Shown: piece by piece, positions 16,671 to 26,608 of the stretch
Layout of the letters: each line of letters opens with the position of its first letter
Position numbering within the stretch: the stretch's first letter is position 1
Source: Hanamia caeni
Lineage (GTDB): Bacteria; Bacteroidota; Bacteroidia; Chitinophagales; Chitinophagaceae
Assembly: GCF_003721595.1 (NCBI RefSeq)
Contig: NZ_RJJR01000005.1
Location: 295,027-359,026, forward strand
Direction: 5' to 3'
Length of the DNA stretch: 64,000 bases
The notes under the pieces: generated by a model
Database searches by the model: none
Told to the model about the DNA's origin: nothing
The model's input: only the letters and a program-made list of their open reading frames with translations
Made by a program: the position numbers and the translations under genes

Positions 16671-17759
16671 ATGAAATCCGCACTTATCACTGGTATTACC
16701 GGGCAGGACGGTGCATACCTTGCCGAACTGCTTTTGTCTAAAGGATATCAGGTTCATGGTATCAAAAGAAGATCTTCTCTTATTAATACTTATAGAATTG
16801 ATCATCTTTATGTAGATCCTCACGAGAAGCAGCCCAATTTCAAATTGCATTATGGTGATTTAACGGATAGCACAAATCTTATCCGGATCGTGCAGGAAAC
16901 GCAGCCTGACGAAATTTATAATTTAGCGGCGATGAGTCATGTTAAAGTTAGTTTTGACAATCCGGAATATACTGCCAATGCAGATGGAATCGGAACTTTA
17001 AGACTTCTTGAAGCGGTGCGAATTTTAGGAATGGAAAAGAAGACGAAACTTTACCAGGCGTCCACTTCAGAATTATATGGCCTGGTTCAGGAAGTTCCCC
17101 AGAAAGAAACAACTCCGTTTTATCCAAGAAGCCCTTATGGGGTAGCAAAATTATATGCCTATTGGATAGTAGTAAATTACCGGGAAGCCTACAATATGTT
17201 TGCCTGCAATGGAATTTTGTTCAATCATGAAAGTCCTCTTCGGGGCGAAACGTTTGTAACAAGAAAAATTACCCGCGCGGTTGCCGCAATTGCGGAAGGA
17301 CTGCAGGATACCTTATTTTTAGGAAATCTAAATGCACGAAGAGACTGGGGGCATGCCAAGGATTATGTAGACGCGATGTGGAGAATCTTGCAGCAAGATA
17401 CACCCGAAGATTTTGTAATTGCAACTGGAATTACCACGACTGTAAGAGATATGGCAAAAATGGCGTTTTCAGAAGCAGGAATTGATATTGAGTTTGAAGG
17501 ACAAGGGAAACTGGAAAGAGGAATAGTGACTGCATGCCACAATGATAAATACCAATTACCGCTGGGAAAGGAAGTGGTAGCGATAGATCCTAATTATTTT
17601 CGTCCCACCGAAGTGGATCTTTTGATAGGCGATGCTACAAAAGCAAAAGAAAAGCTCGGATGGGCACCAAAATATAGTTTACCTGAAATGATTCGGGAAA
17701 TGGTGCATAGTGATTTGGAAACCTATAGGATGAGCTCTCAGAGGAAGTATTATATATAG
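16671..17759 (+). CDS. gmd: GDP-mannose 4,6-dehydratase
   Basis: A 362-residue short-chain dehydrogenase/reductase converting GDP-D-mannose to GDP-4-keto-6-deoxy-D-mannose, the precursor of GDP-fucose, rhamnose, perosamine and related sugars. Family marks are the NADP-binding [20 protein letters not shown], the Gmd-specific [16 protein letters not shown], the catalytic STSELYG and [10 protein letters not shown], and [18 protein letters not shown]. Length is typical. No GDP-fucose synthase, perosamine aminotransferase or mannose-activating gene is recognisable in the window, so the end sugar is unknown. Confidence 0.96.
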   Translation: MKSALITGITGQDGAYLAELLLSKGYQVHGIKRRSSLINTYRIDHLYVDPHEKQPNFKLHYGDLTDSTNLIRIVQETQPDEIYNLAAMSHVKVSFDNPEYTANADGIGTLRLLEAVRILGMEKKTKLYQASTSELYGLVQEVPQKETTPFYPRSPYGVAKLYAYWIVVNYREAYNMFACNGILFNHESPLRGETFVTRKITRAVAAIAEGLQDTLFLGNLNARRDWGHAKDYVDAMWRILQQDTPEDFVIATGITTTVRDMAKMAFSEAGIDIEFEGQGKLERGIVTACHNDKYQLPLGKEVVAIDPNYFRPTEVDLLIGDATKAKEKLGWAPKYSLPEMIREMVHSDLETYRMSSQRKYYI

Positions 17760-17835
17760 GGAAAATAAGGGTTTAAAAAATAATAATAACAGTTAAAAAA
17801 TCAACTGCAAGCTTTTGGAACCATTCAGCTTACCA

Positions 17836-19212
17836 ATGAGAGCCAAAGATAAACTCTCCGCTACTCTCCATTTTATCAACCGTAAAATAAACAGAGGGCA
17901 CGAACGTAGTGTAAAGGCTAAAAAAAATATTTTAGCTGCCTTCCTGATCAAAGGAGGAAGTATTATTATAAGCCTCTTTCTCGTTCCTCTGACAATCCAT
18001 TATGTAACTTCGGATCAATATGGAATATGGATCACATTAAGTTCTATTATTGGTTGGTTTGGATTCTTTGACATCGGTTTTGGAAATGGCCTGAGAAATA
18101 AATTTGCAGAAAGTGTTGCCAAAGGCGAACATGAAAAAGCGAGAATTTACGTAAGCACCACTTACGCAATATTAACAATCATTGTAGCCATAATTCTTGC
18201 CATTTTTCTTTCTATCAATCCTTTTCTCAATTGGTCAAAGATTTTAAATGCTCCTTCAAAAATGGCGGGGGAACTAAGCACCCTTGCTTTGATTGTTTTT
18301 GTATTTTTTTGTTTACAATTTGTTTTACAATTAATAACTACCGTTTTAACTGCTGACCAGCAACCTGCAAAGGCTTCTCTTTTCAATTTTTATGGAAGCC
18401 TCTTTTCAATCCTCCTGATATTTATCCTAACCAAAACTACCTCTGGTAATTTAATTTATCTTGGCGCAGTATTAGGCTTTATTCCTTCAGCAGTTCTTAT
18501 AGTGTCCAGTATTTGGTTTTACTCGCGTAAATATAAAATATATGCGCCTTCGCTTAAATATGTAAAATTCAGTTATGCCCGTGATCTAATGACATTAGGA
18601 GTCAAATTTTTTTTACTTCAGATTGCAGGAATAGTTTTATATCAAACGAGCAACATTATTATTGCCCAATTATTTGGTGCAGCAGAGGTTACTCCTTATA
18701 GCATTGCTTATAAGTATTTTAGTATTATTCCAATGGTGATGGGGATTATAATGTCGCCATTCTGGAGTGCCTATACTGAAGCATGGGTAAAAAAAGACAT
18801 TGATTGGATAAAAAAAAGCTTAAAGAATCTTAGACTAATATGGGCATCATTAGCTATTCTTTCCCTAATAATGCTCGTTTTTTCTAATTTCGTTTACCGC
18901 GTATGGGTTGGAAAAGAAATAATCGTGCCCTTTTCAGTTTCCCTCGCTCTTTCAATCTATGTGGTAATGCTTTGTTGGACTAATATTTATTCACTTTTTT
19001 TAAATGGTGCGGGCAAAATTAAACTGCAATTATATATTAGTTTCCTGACCATGCTTTTTAATATTCCCCTTGCAATTTATTTAGGTAAGAAAATAGGAAT
19101 TGCCGGTATTGTTTTGTCTACTATCATACTGTGTGCAATAAGTATAATTATTGAGCCAATTCAGGCAAACAAATTAATTAATAATAAAGCGAAAGGTATT
19201 TGGAATGAGTAA
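17836..19212 (+). CDS. Wzx-like polysaccharide flippase (MOP superfamily)
   Basis: A protein of about 458 residues with roughly 12-14 membrane spans and the opening typical of oligosaccharide flippases (AKKNILAAFLIKGGSIIISL, then VTSDQYGIWITLSSIIGWFGF). It should flip undecaprenyl-linked repeat units across the inner membrane. I prefer the ATG at 17836; a TTG at 17815 would add seven residues. It is followed after 91 bp by the deacetylase gene and belongs to the same plus-strand run as gmd. Confidence 0.9.
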   Translation: MRAKDKLSATLHFINRKINRGHERSVKAKKNILAAFLIKGGSIIISLFLVPLTIHYVTSDQYGIWITLSSIIGWFGFFDIGFGNGLRNKFAESVAKGEHEKARIYVSTTYAILTIIVAIILAIFLSINPFLNWSKILNAPSKMAGELSTLALIVFVFFCLQFVLQLITTVLTADQQPAKASLFNFYGSLFSILLIFILTKTTSGNLIYLGAVLGFIPSAVLIVSSIWFYSRKYKIYAPSLKYVKFSYARDLMTLGVKFFLLQIAGIVLYQTSNIIIAQLFGAAEVTPYSIAYKYFSIIPMVMGIIMSPFWSAYTEAWVKKDIDWIKKSLKNLRLIWASLAILSLIMLVFSNFVYRVWVGKEIIVPFSVSLALSIYVVMLCWTNIYSLFLNGAGKIKLQLYISFLTMLFNIPLAIYLGKKIGIAGIVLSTIILCAISIIIEPIQANKLINNKAKGIWNE

Positions 19213-19303
19213 AAGGAAAATATCTTTTTATAAAAGAGGCAACTCATTCTTAAAAAGCAATCCAATCCATGACTACAGAACAAAAAATTTATAGAAAAGA
19301 CGC

Positions 19304-20341
19304 GTGAAAAAGTTATATCCCTTTAAGCAAAAATTAGAAAAAAGCATAATATACTTAATTGAGAAAATAGGTTATATCATTAATCCTATTATTCTTAACT
19401 TTAAAAATCAAAAGAATAAATTATTAATATTCTATTTTCATGGCATTTATAGAAATGAGGCGGAAAAGAATTTAAACCATGTTGACCCTCAAAACAACCT
19501 TACTGTCAGACAGTTTACTGATTTCATAGAATATTTTCTCCGGAACAATTATCACTTTATTAAGCCAGAAGATTTATCAACGGGGCTCCCGGATAATAAG
19601 CCCTGCATTATGCTCACATTTGATGATGGATATTTTAATAATACACTTGCTATTGAAATACTGAATAAGTATAAAATACCTGCTACGTTCTTTATTACAA
19701 CCAAAAACATTTTAGAGAATAAATCGTATTGGTGGGATGCTATTTATAAATTCAGGTCGAAAGAAGGTAAAAACCTGGATGAAATACGTAAAGAACAGAA
19801 TTATCTCAAAGGTTTTAAGCATAGTTTTATTGAGAATTATATCAGCGAAAACTTTGGTATCGACTCGTTTGAGCCATGGTCGGACATTGACAGGCCTTTG
19901 AACATAAAAGAACTTAAAGAAATTTCCACAAACCCTTACGTTACCATCGGTAATCACACCGATAATCATAGTATTTTGACTAATTACAGTTCTGAAGAAA
20001 TAAAAAAGGAACTTTCTTTGTCAAATAAAATACTTTTTGACCTAACCGGAATTAACCCTTCAACGGTAGCTTTTCCAAACGGAAATTTTAACAACGAGGT
20101 ATTAGAGATTACCCAGGAATTAGGGTTTCAGTTTGCTTTTACGGTAATTAATAAATTGAATCCTCTGCCCAACATTAATATAGATCATCCACTTATTTGT
20201 TTAAACCGATTCATGGCGCAAACCGGGAACATCAAAAGATATGGCAGTTTAAACAGGCTGGGCTACACTCCGGATCTGTTGTATTCAGACATAAAAAAGA
20301 GGCTGCTGTTCAAAAGGAAAATGCAGGAGCTTGCACGCTGA
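19304..20341 (+). CDS. NodB-type polysaccharide deacetylase
   Basis: A 345-residue carbohydrate esterase 4 homologue. The NodB motif 1 (LTFDDGYFNN, about residues 104-113) supplies the catalytic base and first metal Asp. GNHTDNHS supplies the two His ligands, and VAFPNGNFN fits motif 3. The N-terminus has a hydrophobic stretch (YLIEKIGYIINPIIL) that may associate with the membrane. It removes N-acetyl (or other acyl) groups from sugars, here presumably a repeat unit or precursor. The start is GTG; no ATG is close. The next gene begins two bases after its stop. Confidence 0.87.
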   Translation: MKKLYPFKQKLEKSIIYLIEKIGYIINPIILNFKNQKNKLLIFYFHGIYRNEAEKNLNHVDPQNNLTVRQFTDFIEYFLRNNYHFIKPEDLSTGLPDNKPCIMLTFDDGYFNNTLAIEILNKYKIPATFFITTKNILENKSYWWDAIYKFRSKEGKNLDEIRKEQNYLKGFKHSFIENYISENFGIDSFEPWSDIDRPLNIKELKEISTNPYVTIGNHTDNHSILTNYSSEEIKKELSLSNKILFDLTGINPSTVAFPNGNFNNEVLEITQELGFQFAFTVINKLNPLPNINIDHPLICLNRFMAQTGNIKRYGSLNRLGYTPDLLYSDIKKRLLFKRKMQELAR

Positions 20342-20343
20342 AA

Positions 20344-21594
20344 ATGATTAAAGTAGTCCAAATACAAGTCTTTTCTGAATCATCAGGACGTGCCCCTCTC
20401 AGGTTGCATCGGGCATTCTTAAAAAATGGTATAGGCTCAATTATGATCACTCTGCGTCATGCGACCAATGATGATGAAAAAATAATACAGAAAGGAAGGT
20501 TGTCATCGATTATTTCGCGTGTTGATCGTATACTTCAAGATCGGTTAATGAAGAATAATGTCAAAGAGCTAGGAGCTTTTTCTTACCCAATCTTAGGTTC
20601 TGACCTTTCGAAAATGGATGAGGTGAAGAATGCTGACATCATTTACATTCATTGGGCACTTGGTGGTTTTTTAAACATATCAGGTTTTGAGAAATTGGCA
20701 AAATTGGGGAAGCCGGTTTTATTTTTTATGCACGATATGTGGAGTATTACGGGTGGTTGCCATCATAGTTTTACGTGTGAGAAGTACAAGTCTCATTGCT
20801 TCGATTGCCCCATTCTTCCGAAACACAAGGTAAAGGACTTGTCTTTTAAAGAATTCGATAAAAAACTAAACTTTTATTCGAGATACAATAATATTTATTT
20901 TATTTCTCCAAGCAAATGGCTTTTTCAATGTGAAAAAGAATCGGCATTGACAAAAAACAAACCTTTATTTCATATACCTAATATCCTCGAAGACACTTTT
21001 TTTAAACCCTTTGATAAATCGATAGCGAAAAGAAATCTAAATATAGATCCGTCACATCTTGTAATAGCGTTTGGGGCTGTCGCTATTGACAGCCCTTATA
21101 AGGGTTGGAGCTATTTAATAAAAGCATTGAAAATCTTAGCTCTCGAAATTGCCTTTAAGAAAGTTTCCGTACTGGTCTTTGGAAGCGGGTATAAAAAGGA
21201 GATTGCTGATGAACTTCCTTTCCACGCTATATTCACTGGCTTTTTAAGGGACGAATATTCTCCAATGATGATTTATAATGCAGCCGATGTATTTATTGCT
21301 CCATCTTTAGCTGATAACTTACCCACTACAATTTTAGAAAGTTTAAGTTGTGGCACTCCGGTAGTTGGTTTTGATGTGGGTGGAATACCCGACATGATAA
21401 AACATAAAGAAAACGGATACCTTGCCAGGTACAAAAATGCAGAAGACATAGCTGAAGGGATAAAATTTTGCGTGGGTAATAAAATAAAGGGATATCTCTC
21501 ACATGAGTTTGACACTTGCAAGATTTTAGAACAACACAAAAGCTTATTTAGACAAGTCTTGAACGTTGAGAATTTGAATAATTCTAATCATTAA
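20344..21594 (+). CDS. Family 4-type glycosyltransferase
   Basis: A 416-residue GT-B fold glycosyltransferase. The N-terminal half contains FFMHDMWSITGGCHHS followed by a Cys-rich segment (C-x5-C-x2-C), typical of the WcaC-like group. The C-terminal half has the donor-binding stretch ADNLPTTILESLSCGTPVVG with the Glu-x7-Glu-like pair. It adds one sugar to the lipid-linked repeat. I start it at the ATG at 20344, two bases after the deacetylase stop; the longer frame from 20197 overlaps that gene and looks non-coding. Confidence 0.9.
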   Translation: MIKVVQIQVFSESSGRAPLRLHRAFLKNGIGSIMITLRHATNDDEKIIQKGRLSSIISRVDRILQDRLMKNNVKELGAFSYPILGSDLSKMDEVKNADIIYIHWALGGFLNISGFEKLAKLGKPVLFFMHDMWSITGGCHHSFTCEKYKSHCFDCPILPKHKVKDLSFKEFDKKLNFYSRYNNIYFISPSKWLFQCEKESALTKNKPLFHIPNILEDTFFKPFDKSIAKRNLNIDPSHLVIAFGAVAIDSPYKGWSYLIKALKILALEIAFKKVSVLVFGSGYKKEIADELPFHAIFTGFLRDEYSPMMIYNAADVFIAPSLADNLPTTILESLSCGTPVVGFDVGGIPDMIKHKENGYLARYKNAEDIAEGIKFCVGNKIKGYLSHEFDTCKILEQHKSLFRQVLNVENLNNSNH

Positions 21595-21604
21595 AAGAAA
21601 GGAT

Positions 21605-22846
21605 TTGGATAATCAAGTGGAAATAAGCAAAAATCAATTATTAAATTTAAATATTTTTTGGATAGGTTTTATTGCTTATAGCCTCGCATATTCTCTTTCC
21701 ATTGTTTCTTCATCGAAACTCTTTCCAATAATCGAGCTTTTAAGCGTATGTATGATTTTTTGGGGCATGATTTCTCTCATTAGTTTAAAAATAGAAAATT
21801 CATACGTTAAGATACTATATATTTTATATGGACTTTGGTTCCTTTTTATACTTGTTTCCAGTATTGAAACCTTCTTCAGTAAAGAATCCTTGCTTTATTT
21901 TTTACTTAATCCTCTTTACGGAGGTATCTTATATATTGCTCCGGGAATTTTCCTTTTCCCTAAAAAGCCGATTTTTTATAAAAAAGCTTTCGATGCGGTC
22001 ATAGTGTTTTGTTTTATCTACTTTTTTTATGACTTCATATCCATAAGCTATCTGATGAGTTCCGATCAGCATAACGTGGCAAACATCGACAGGGTTGAAA
22101 CGTCTTTCGACCTGGGAATTTCGTGCGGCTTTATATTGCTTACTTATAAATATCACTCCACCAAAAGGAAACTAATTGCAATAGCGACCATTGTGCTTAT
22201 TTTGCTTTTTGCTATTGTCCGGGCGCGACGAGGTTTGATCCTAATGACTTCGGGGGTGATACTTATGTCGTACGTGCAATATCTGGTTAATTCAAAAAAA
22301 AAGATTTTAATTTTTTACAGTACTATCCTACTTATTACCCTAGGATCGCTTTATGCTGCAAGCATATATAATATCAAATCAAATCGTATTTTTAGTTTTA
22401 TCGCTGAAAGAGGAGATGAAGATACGAGGACGGGTGTTGAACTATACTTTTATGCAGACATGAAGCCACTGGATTGGACAATTGGAAGAGGTATTGCCGG
22501 AAAATATTATTGCCCTAATATTGAAGAAGATGCAGTTAGTAACTATAGGAGTGTGATTGAAACCGGCTATCTACAGATCGTTTTAAAAGGAGGATTAATC
22601 AGTTTATTATTATTACTCCTTATTACCATTCCGGCTATTTTTAAAGGAATCTTTTACTCAAAAAATATGCTTTCAAAAGCAGCAGGAATCTGGATTTTTC
22701 TGGCATTGACAAGTCTGTATCCGGCAACTGTAGATACTTTTTCAATGCGCTACCTCCTGGTGTGGATCTCCGTTGGAATCTGTTATTCTAAGGAAATACG
22801 TAACATTCCTGATAATGTTTTGAAAGAGTACTTTTTACAAAAATAA
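21605..22846 (+). CDS. Wzy-like O-antigen/exopolysaccharide polymerase
   Basis: A 413-residue integral membrane protein with about 10-11 spans and a large extracytoplasmic loop between residues about 240 and 315, including ERGDEDTRTGVELYFYADM. Sequence is otherwise weakly conserved, as usual for Wzy. Position between flippase and glycosyltransferase genes and overall topology support the polymerase role. An O-antigen ligase is the alternative. The start is TTG at 21605, 5 bp after a purine-rich AAAGGA-like site. Confidence 0.75.
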   Translation: MDNQVEISKNQLLNLNIFWIGFIAYSLAYSLSIVSSSKLFPIIELLSVCMIFWGMISLISLKIENSYVKILYILYGLWFLFILVSSIETFFSKESLLYFLLNPLYGGILYIAPGIFLFPKKPIFYKKAFDAVIVFCFIYFFYDFISISYLMSSDQHNVANIDRVETSFDLGISCGFILLTYKYHSTKRKLIAIATIVLILLFAIVRARRGLILMTSGVILMSYVQYLVNSKKKILIFYSTILLITLGSLYAASIYNIKSNRIFSFIAERGDEDTRTGVELYFYADMKPLDWTIGRGIAGKYYCPNIEEDAVSNYRSVIETGYLQIVLKGGLISLLLLLLITIPAIFKGIFYSKNMLSKAAGIWIFLALTSLYPATVDTFSMRYLLVWISVGICYSKEIRNIPDNVLKEYFLQK

Positions 22847-22925
22847 GTTCATAATAAGCAAAAGTCAGTAGAATTAATTAAGGGCAACAATCACAGTGGT
22901 TGGCAATAAATTTTTATAAGTTATA

Positions 22926-24059
22926 ATGAAAAAAATTTTAATTTCAGGAGGAGCCGGGTTCATAGGTTCCAATTTGGCAATTGCCCTTATCAGAAAGGGA
23001 TATTTCGTCACTGTTCTCGACAATTTATCTCCCCAGATACATAGTGACAATCCGGAAAATTCGTTTCTCTTTAATTCAATATCTGACAAGGTAAATTTTA
23101 TCCAGGGAGACGTTAGAAATCGGGATAATTGGGAAAAATCTCTCTCAGGACAAGATGCAGTCATCCACCTGGCGGCAGAAACCGGGACCGGACAATCAAT
23201 GTACCAAATCTATAAATATTGTGAAGTAAACACAGGGGGAACTGCTTTACTTTTGGATATTTTAGCCAATAAAAAAAATGCAATTCAAAAAGTCATTGTT
23301 GCATCTTCCAGGGCAATTTATGGAGAAGGAAGATATCATTGCCAATTGCATGGAGAAGTTTATCCGGATAGTAGAAATGAAGAAGATTTGGAGAAAGGAA
23401 TTTTTGAATGTAAATGTCCAAAATGTGGAGGCAAAATTGAATTACTTTCCACTCATGAAGAGGCTAAAATTCAACCTCAATCTATTTACGGGATTTCTAA
23501 ATACAACCAGGAAGAATTAATTTTAGTAGGAGGTAAATCATTAAATATTCCGGCAGTAGCTTTCAGATACCAGAATGTTTATGGTCCCGGCCAATCTTTA
23601 TCAAATCCTTATACCGGGATATTATCCATTTTTTCCACCCAAATCAAGAATAATAATTCCATTAATATTTTTGAGGACGGAAAGGAAAGCAGGGATTTTG
23701 TTTACATTGATGATGTAGTAAACGCCACTATTCTTGGTTTAGAAAAGGAACAGGCTAACTACAATTCTTATAATGTCGGATCTGGTAACAACATAAGCGT
23801 TTTACAAATTGCTAATAAACTCGTTAAACTTTATAATTCCGGAGTAGCTATTAATGTAACAGGCAATTTCAGGATTGGGGATATCAGGCATAATTACGCC
23901 GATTTAAATAAAATTAAACAGGATCTTAATTTTGAACCCGAAACTCAATTTGATGAAGGGATTACGAATTTTGTAAAATGGGTAAATACTCAAAAGAAGT
24001 CAGAAGACTTATATTCAAACAGCATTTATGAACTTAAAGAAAGGGGATTATATAAATGA
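22926..24059 (+). CDS. SDR-family NAD-dependent epimerase with a zinc-ribbon-like insert
   Basis: A 377-residue nucleotide-sugar epimerase/dehydratase. The NAD site is GGAGFIGSNLAIALIRKG and the catalytic Ser region is ASSRAIYGEG. The YxxxK pair (IYGISKYNQE) lies unusually far downstream. The gap is filled by about 45 residues containing the cysteine group YHC...ECKCPKCGG, which looks like a metal-binding ribbon. A similar arrangement is known in dTDP-L-rhamnose 4-epimerase-type enzymes, so that activity is a candidate, but no dTDP-rhamnose genes are in view. It ends in the ATGA overlap with the next gene, indicating tight coupling. Confidence 0.85.
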   Translation: MKKILISGGAGFIGSNLAIALIRKGYFVTVLDNLSPQIHSDNPENSFLFNSISDKVNFIQGDVRNRDNWEKSLSGQDAVIHLAAETGTGQSMYQIYKYCEVNTGGTALLLDILANKKNAIQKVIVASSRAIYGEGRYHCQLHGEVYPDSRNEEDLEKGIFECKCPKCGGKIELLSTHEEAKIQPQSIYGISKYNQEELILVGGKSLNIPAVAFRYQNVYGPGQSLSNPYTGILSIFSTQIKNNNSINIFEDGKESRDFVYIDDVVNATILGLEKEQANYNSYNVGSGNNISVLQIANKLVKLYNSGVAINVTGNFRIGDIRHNYADLNKIKQDLNFEPETQFDEGITNFVKWVNTQKKSEDLYSNSIYELKERGLYK

Positions 24060-25033
24060 AGCGTGTTGATTTACAAAATAAAAGAATTTTTTATTTGGGA
24101 CCAGTCTATTTCGACTATGATAAATACCTGATAAAGAAATTAAACCAATTAGGTGCTAATGTTACGCCATTTGAACTGCATTTGAATACAATAGGGTTAA
24201 AATTTATCCGGAAATTTAAACCGTCTGAGCTGGAAAGTTATAAAAAAAATTACTACGATAAAGCACTTTCAAAAAGTAATTATGATTATGTGTTAGTCCG
24301 GCATGGATTTCAGCTTCCTCCATCTTTTTATCAACAACTCAGAAAAACTAACCCGAACGCAAGATTTATAAATTTTCATTGGGATTCCCTTAAACCTAAC
24401 TATGATTACCGGCCTATTTTATCGTGTTTTGATAAAGTTTTTTCATTTGATTACAAAGACTGTGCAACACATAAAGAGGTGCAATATCTTCCGTTATATT
24501 ATATAGATGAATATTCCAAGGTTCAAAGTAATGGCAATAAGAATAAAAACGATATCTTATTCATTGGAGCATGGAGGAATACAGAAAGATATAACCTGGT
24601 TAAAAAGACGGAAAAAATTTGCGAGCAGGCAGATTTGAAATTTTCACATTATTTGTACCAACCATTGTGGACATACTTTGTGTCAATTAAGGAAGGAATT
24701 GTTCCGAAGGAGGTACGATTTAAAAAGCTGTCGCCCAGAGAAATTATCAGGCTATTTTCTATTTCAAATACAATAATTGATTTTCCCAGCTCATTCCAAA
24801 CAGGACTAACGATAAGAACATTTGAAGCGCTCGCAGCGGGGAAAAAACTGATAACTACAAATAAAAATATTATAACTGAACCTTTCTATAATCCTGAGAT
24901 GATTAATATAGTAGAGTTAGATAATTTCAAGCTGGATATAGATTTTATAAAAAGTAACCCAAAACTGTCACTAAAGGAAAAAATAAAAGATTATTCCCTT
25001 GAAAATTATATCTATAAGCTTTTAGATGAATAA
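24056..25033 (+). CDS. CgeB-like/uncharacterised GT-B glycosyltransferase
   Basis: A 325-residue protein without membrane segments. The middle contains FINFHWDSLKPNYDYRPI and FDKVFSFDYKDC, and the C-terminal part has GLTIRTFEALAAGKKLIT, which resembles the nucleotide-sugar-binding region of CgeB-like and other GT-B enzymes. It overlaps the epimerase gene by four bases (ATGA). It probably adds a sugar, possibly the one made by that epimerase. The family call is from pattern and context; the sugar is unknown. Confidence 0.7.
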   Translation: MKRVDLQNKRIFYLGPVYFDYDKYLIKKLNQLGANVTPFELHLNTIGLKFIRKFKPSELESYKKNYYDKALSKSNYDYVLVRHGFQLPPSFYQQLRKTNPNARFINFHWDSLKPNYDYRPILSCFDKVFSFDYKDCATHKEVQYLPLYYIDEYSKVQSNGNKNKNDILFIGAWRNTERYNLVKKTEKICEQADLKFSHYLYQPLWTYFVSIKEGIVPKEVRFKKLSPREIIRLFSISNTIIDFPSSFQTGLTIRTFEALAAGKKLITTNKNIITEPFYNPEMINIVELDNFKLDIDFIKSNPKLSLKEKIKDYSLENYIYKLLDE

Positions 25034-25198
25034 TAGAAGATTATGGAAGCAGTTGCATTCCTTAAAGTATATCTAAGTCACATGAATCTGTGCCCAATCG
25101 GTACCTGTTCCAACGGTTGATAACTTTTGACATTTAACAAAAAAAGGCGATGCACAATGACGTATAATTATACCAAAATCAAAATTCGGGAATAAACA

Positions 25199-26389
25199 GT
25201 GAAGCATAAAGTAAAAAAGGATGCTTTAGTAGTAATTGGTCGCCTCAGCTACCCAAGTGGTTCTGCTCCATCTAATCGTGTACATCTTTATTGTAAAGCA
25301 CTGAAGCATGAAAAAGGTTTTCCTTTTGTAATTAATTTACACTCAACATTTACAAAACCGCAAAAATTTGACTATTTGGGAAGAAACGATGGCATTCCCT
25401 TTTATTATGCGCAGGCAACGATAATCCGTGAAAAGAGATTGTTGATTAGAAACTTCAATAAAATCAGAGGTCTGTTTAATACAGTTCGTATGGTGAGGAA
25501 AATCAAAAAGAAGCATCATCCGAAAGTGTTATTTTATACAACTGAAACTATAGATGAGTTTATTTTATTTATGTTCCTGAAACTGATGAACGTAGCAATC
25601 ATCAAAGAATGTAGTGAAATTCCTTCCTTTATACAAGATGAAAAAAAGGGTTTGAAATTTCATAAGTTTTTTCTTAGGATGCGAGTAAAAATGTATAATG
25701 ATATTATTGTTATTTCTGATTATTTAAACTGTTATTACTCAAAAATATTTCCTCAAAATAAGATATTTCAAATTCCAATCTTAGTTGACATGTCGCGGTT
25801 CGAAAATATTAAAATAAAAGCGCATAGCGGAAAAATTATCACATATATTGGTATGATGGGTGGAAATAAAGATGGGCTTGAAAATCTGATTGAAGCGATG
25901 GCAATAGTAAAAGAAACGAATACAACTACGCGGCTACATCTTGTTGGCTCTGCGCCCGCAGCAGACATGGCTCGCTTAAAAAATAAAGTGAAAAAACTGC
26001 AACTGGATGAAACGGTGGCTTTTTTGGGAAAGAAAAGCCCGGAAGAAATTCCTCCCATTTTATGCAATTCGGATATTTTGGTTTTAGCACGACCAGATAC
26101 TATTCAGGCAAAAGCCGGTTTTCCTACTAAGCTGGGGGAATACCTGGCGTGCGCAAAACCAGTAGTTATCACAATAACTGGTGAAATACCAAAGTATCTA
26201 AAAGATAATGAATCTGCTTATCTCTCAAAGCCCGGAGATATTTATGATTTTGCTGAAAAAATCAAATTTGCCCTATCAGATCAAAATGCACAAGTTATTG
26301 GCAAAAATGGTTATGATATAGCAAATAATCACTTCAACTACCAATTATATGGTAAAAGAATTTTTGAAATATTACAAAGTGAAGAGTAG
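25199..26389 (+). CDS. Family 4 glycosyltransferase
   Basis: A 396-residue GT-B enzyme. The C-terminal GT1 domain has ITYIGMMGGNKDGLENLIEA, then LHLVGSAP and the donor site AGFPTKLGEYLACAKPVVIT. The N-terminal acceptor domain begins VVIGRLSYPSGSAPSNRVHL, a common start in exopolysaccharide glycosyltransferases. The GTG start at 25199 follows a 165-bp gap that holds nothing recognisable. Confidence 0.9.
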   Translation: MKHKVKKDALVVIGRLSYPSGSAPSNRVHLYCKALKHEKGFPFVINLHSTFTKPQKFDYLGRNDGIPFYYAQATIIREKRLLIRNFNKIRGLFNTVRMVRKIKKKHHPKVLFYTTETIDEFILFMFLKLMNVAIIKECSEIPSFIQDEKKGLKFHKFFLRMRVKMYNDIIVISDYLNCYYSKIFPQNKIFQIPILVDMSRFENIKIKAHSGKIITYIGMMGGNKDGLENLIEAMAIVKETNTTTRLHLVGSAPAADMARLKNKVKKLQLDETVAFLGKKSPEEIPPILCNSDILVLARPDTIQAKAGFPTKLGEYLACAKPVVITITGEIPKYLKDNESAYLSKPGDIYDFAEKIKFALSDQNAQVIGKNGYDIANNHFNYQLYGKRIFEILQSEE

Positions 26390-26440
26390 TAACGGTGAAA
26401 ACTAAAGACCATCGAACTTGCGCAATAAAAGAATAGCTTT

Positions 26441-26479
26441 CTTTCGGATTATCACCTGAATGTCTGTTCGTGCCGAAAG
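26441..26479. other. Inverted repeat in a 219-bp intergenic gap
   Basis: CTTTCGG at 26441-26447 and CCGAAAG at 26473-26479 are exact reverse complements with a 25-base loop. They lie in the gap between two glycosyltransferase genes. No T-run follows. It might be a regulatory or stabilising hairpin, or chance. Confidence 0.3.
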
Positions 26480-26608
26480 TTCTTTCACAATACCAGACGA
26501 ATTAATAAATGTATTAAGATCTAACCAAGCGTGAGATAATTATCCCTACATTATTTAGTTCTTTACAGTAAATAAACATTTATTGATGATTTTGATTTTT
26601 AGAGGCTT

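Noticed and set aside
19269..19307. 12-codon ATG frame overlapping the deacetylase GTG start
   Set aside because: Too short to support as a gene and has no conserved feature; it is probably chance.
26390..26608. Short minus-strand frame of about 36 codons between glycosyltransferases
   Set aside because: No start, no family resemblance, and the length is expected by chance in such DNA.
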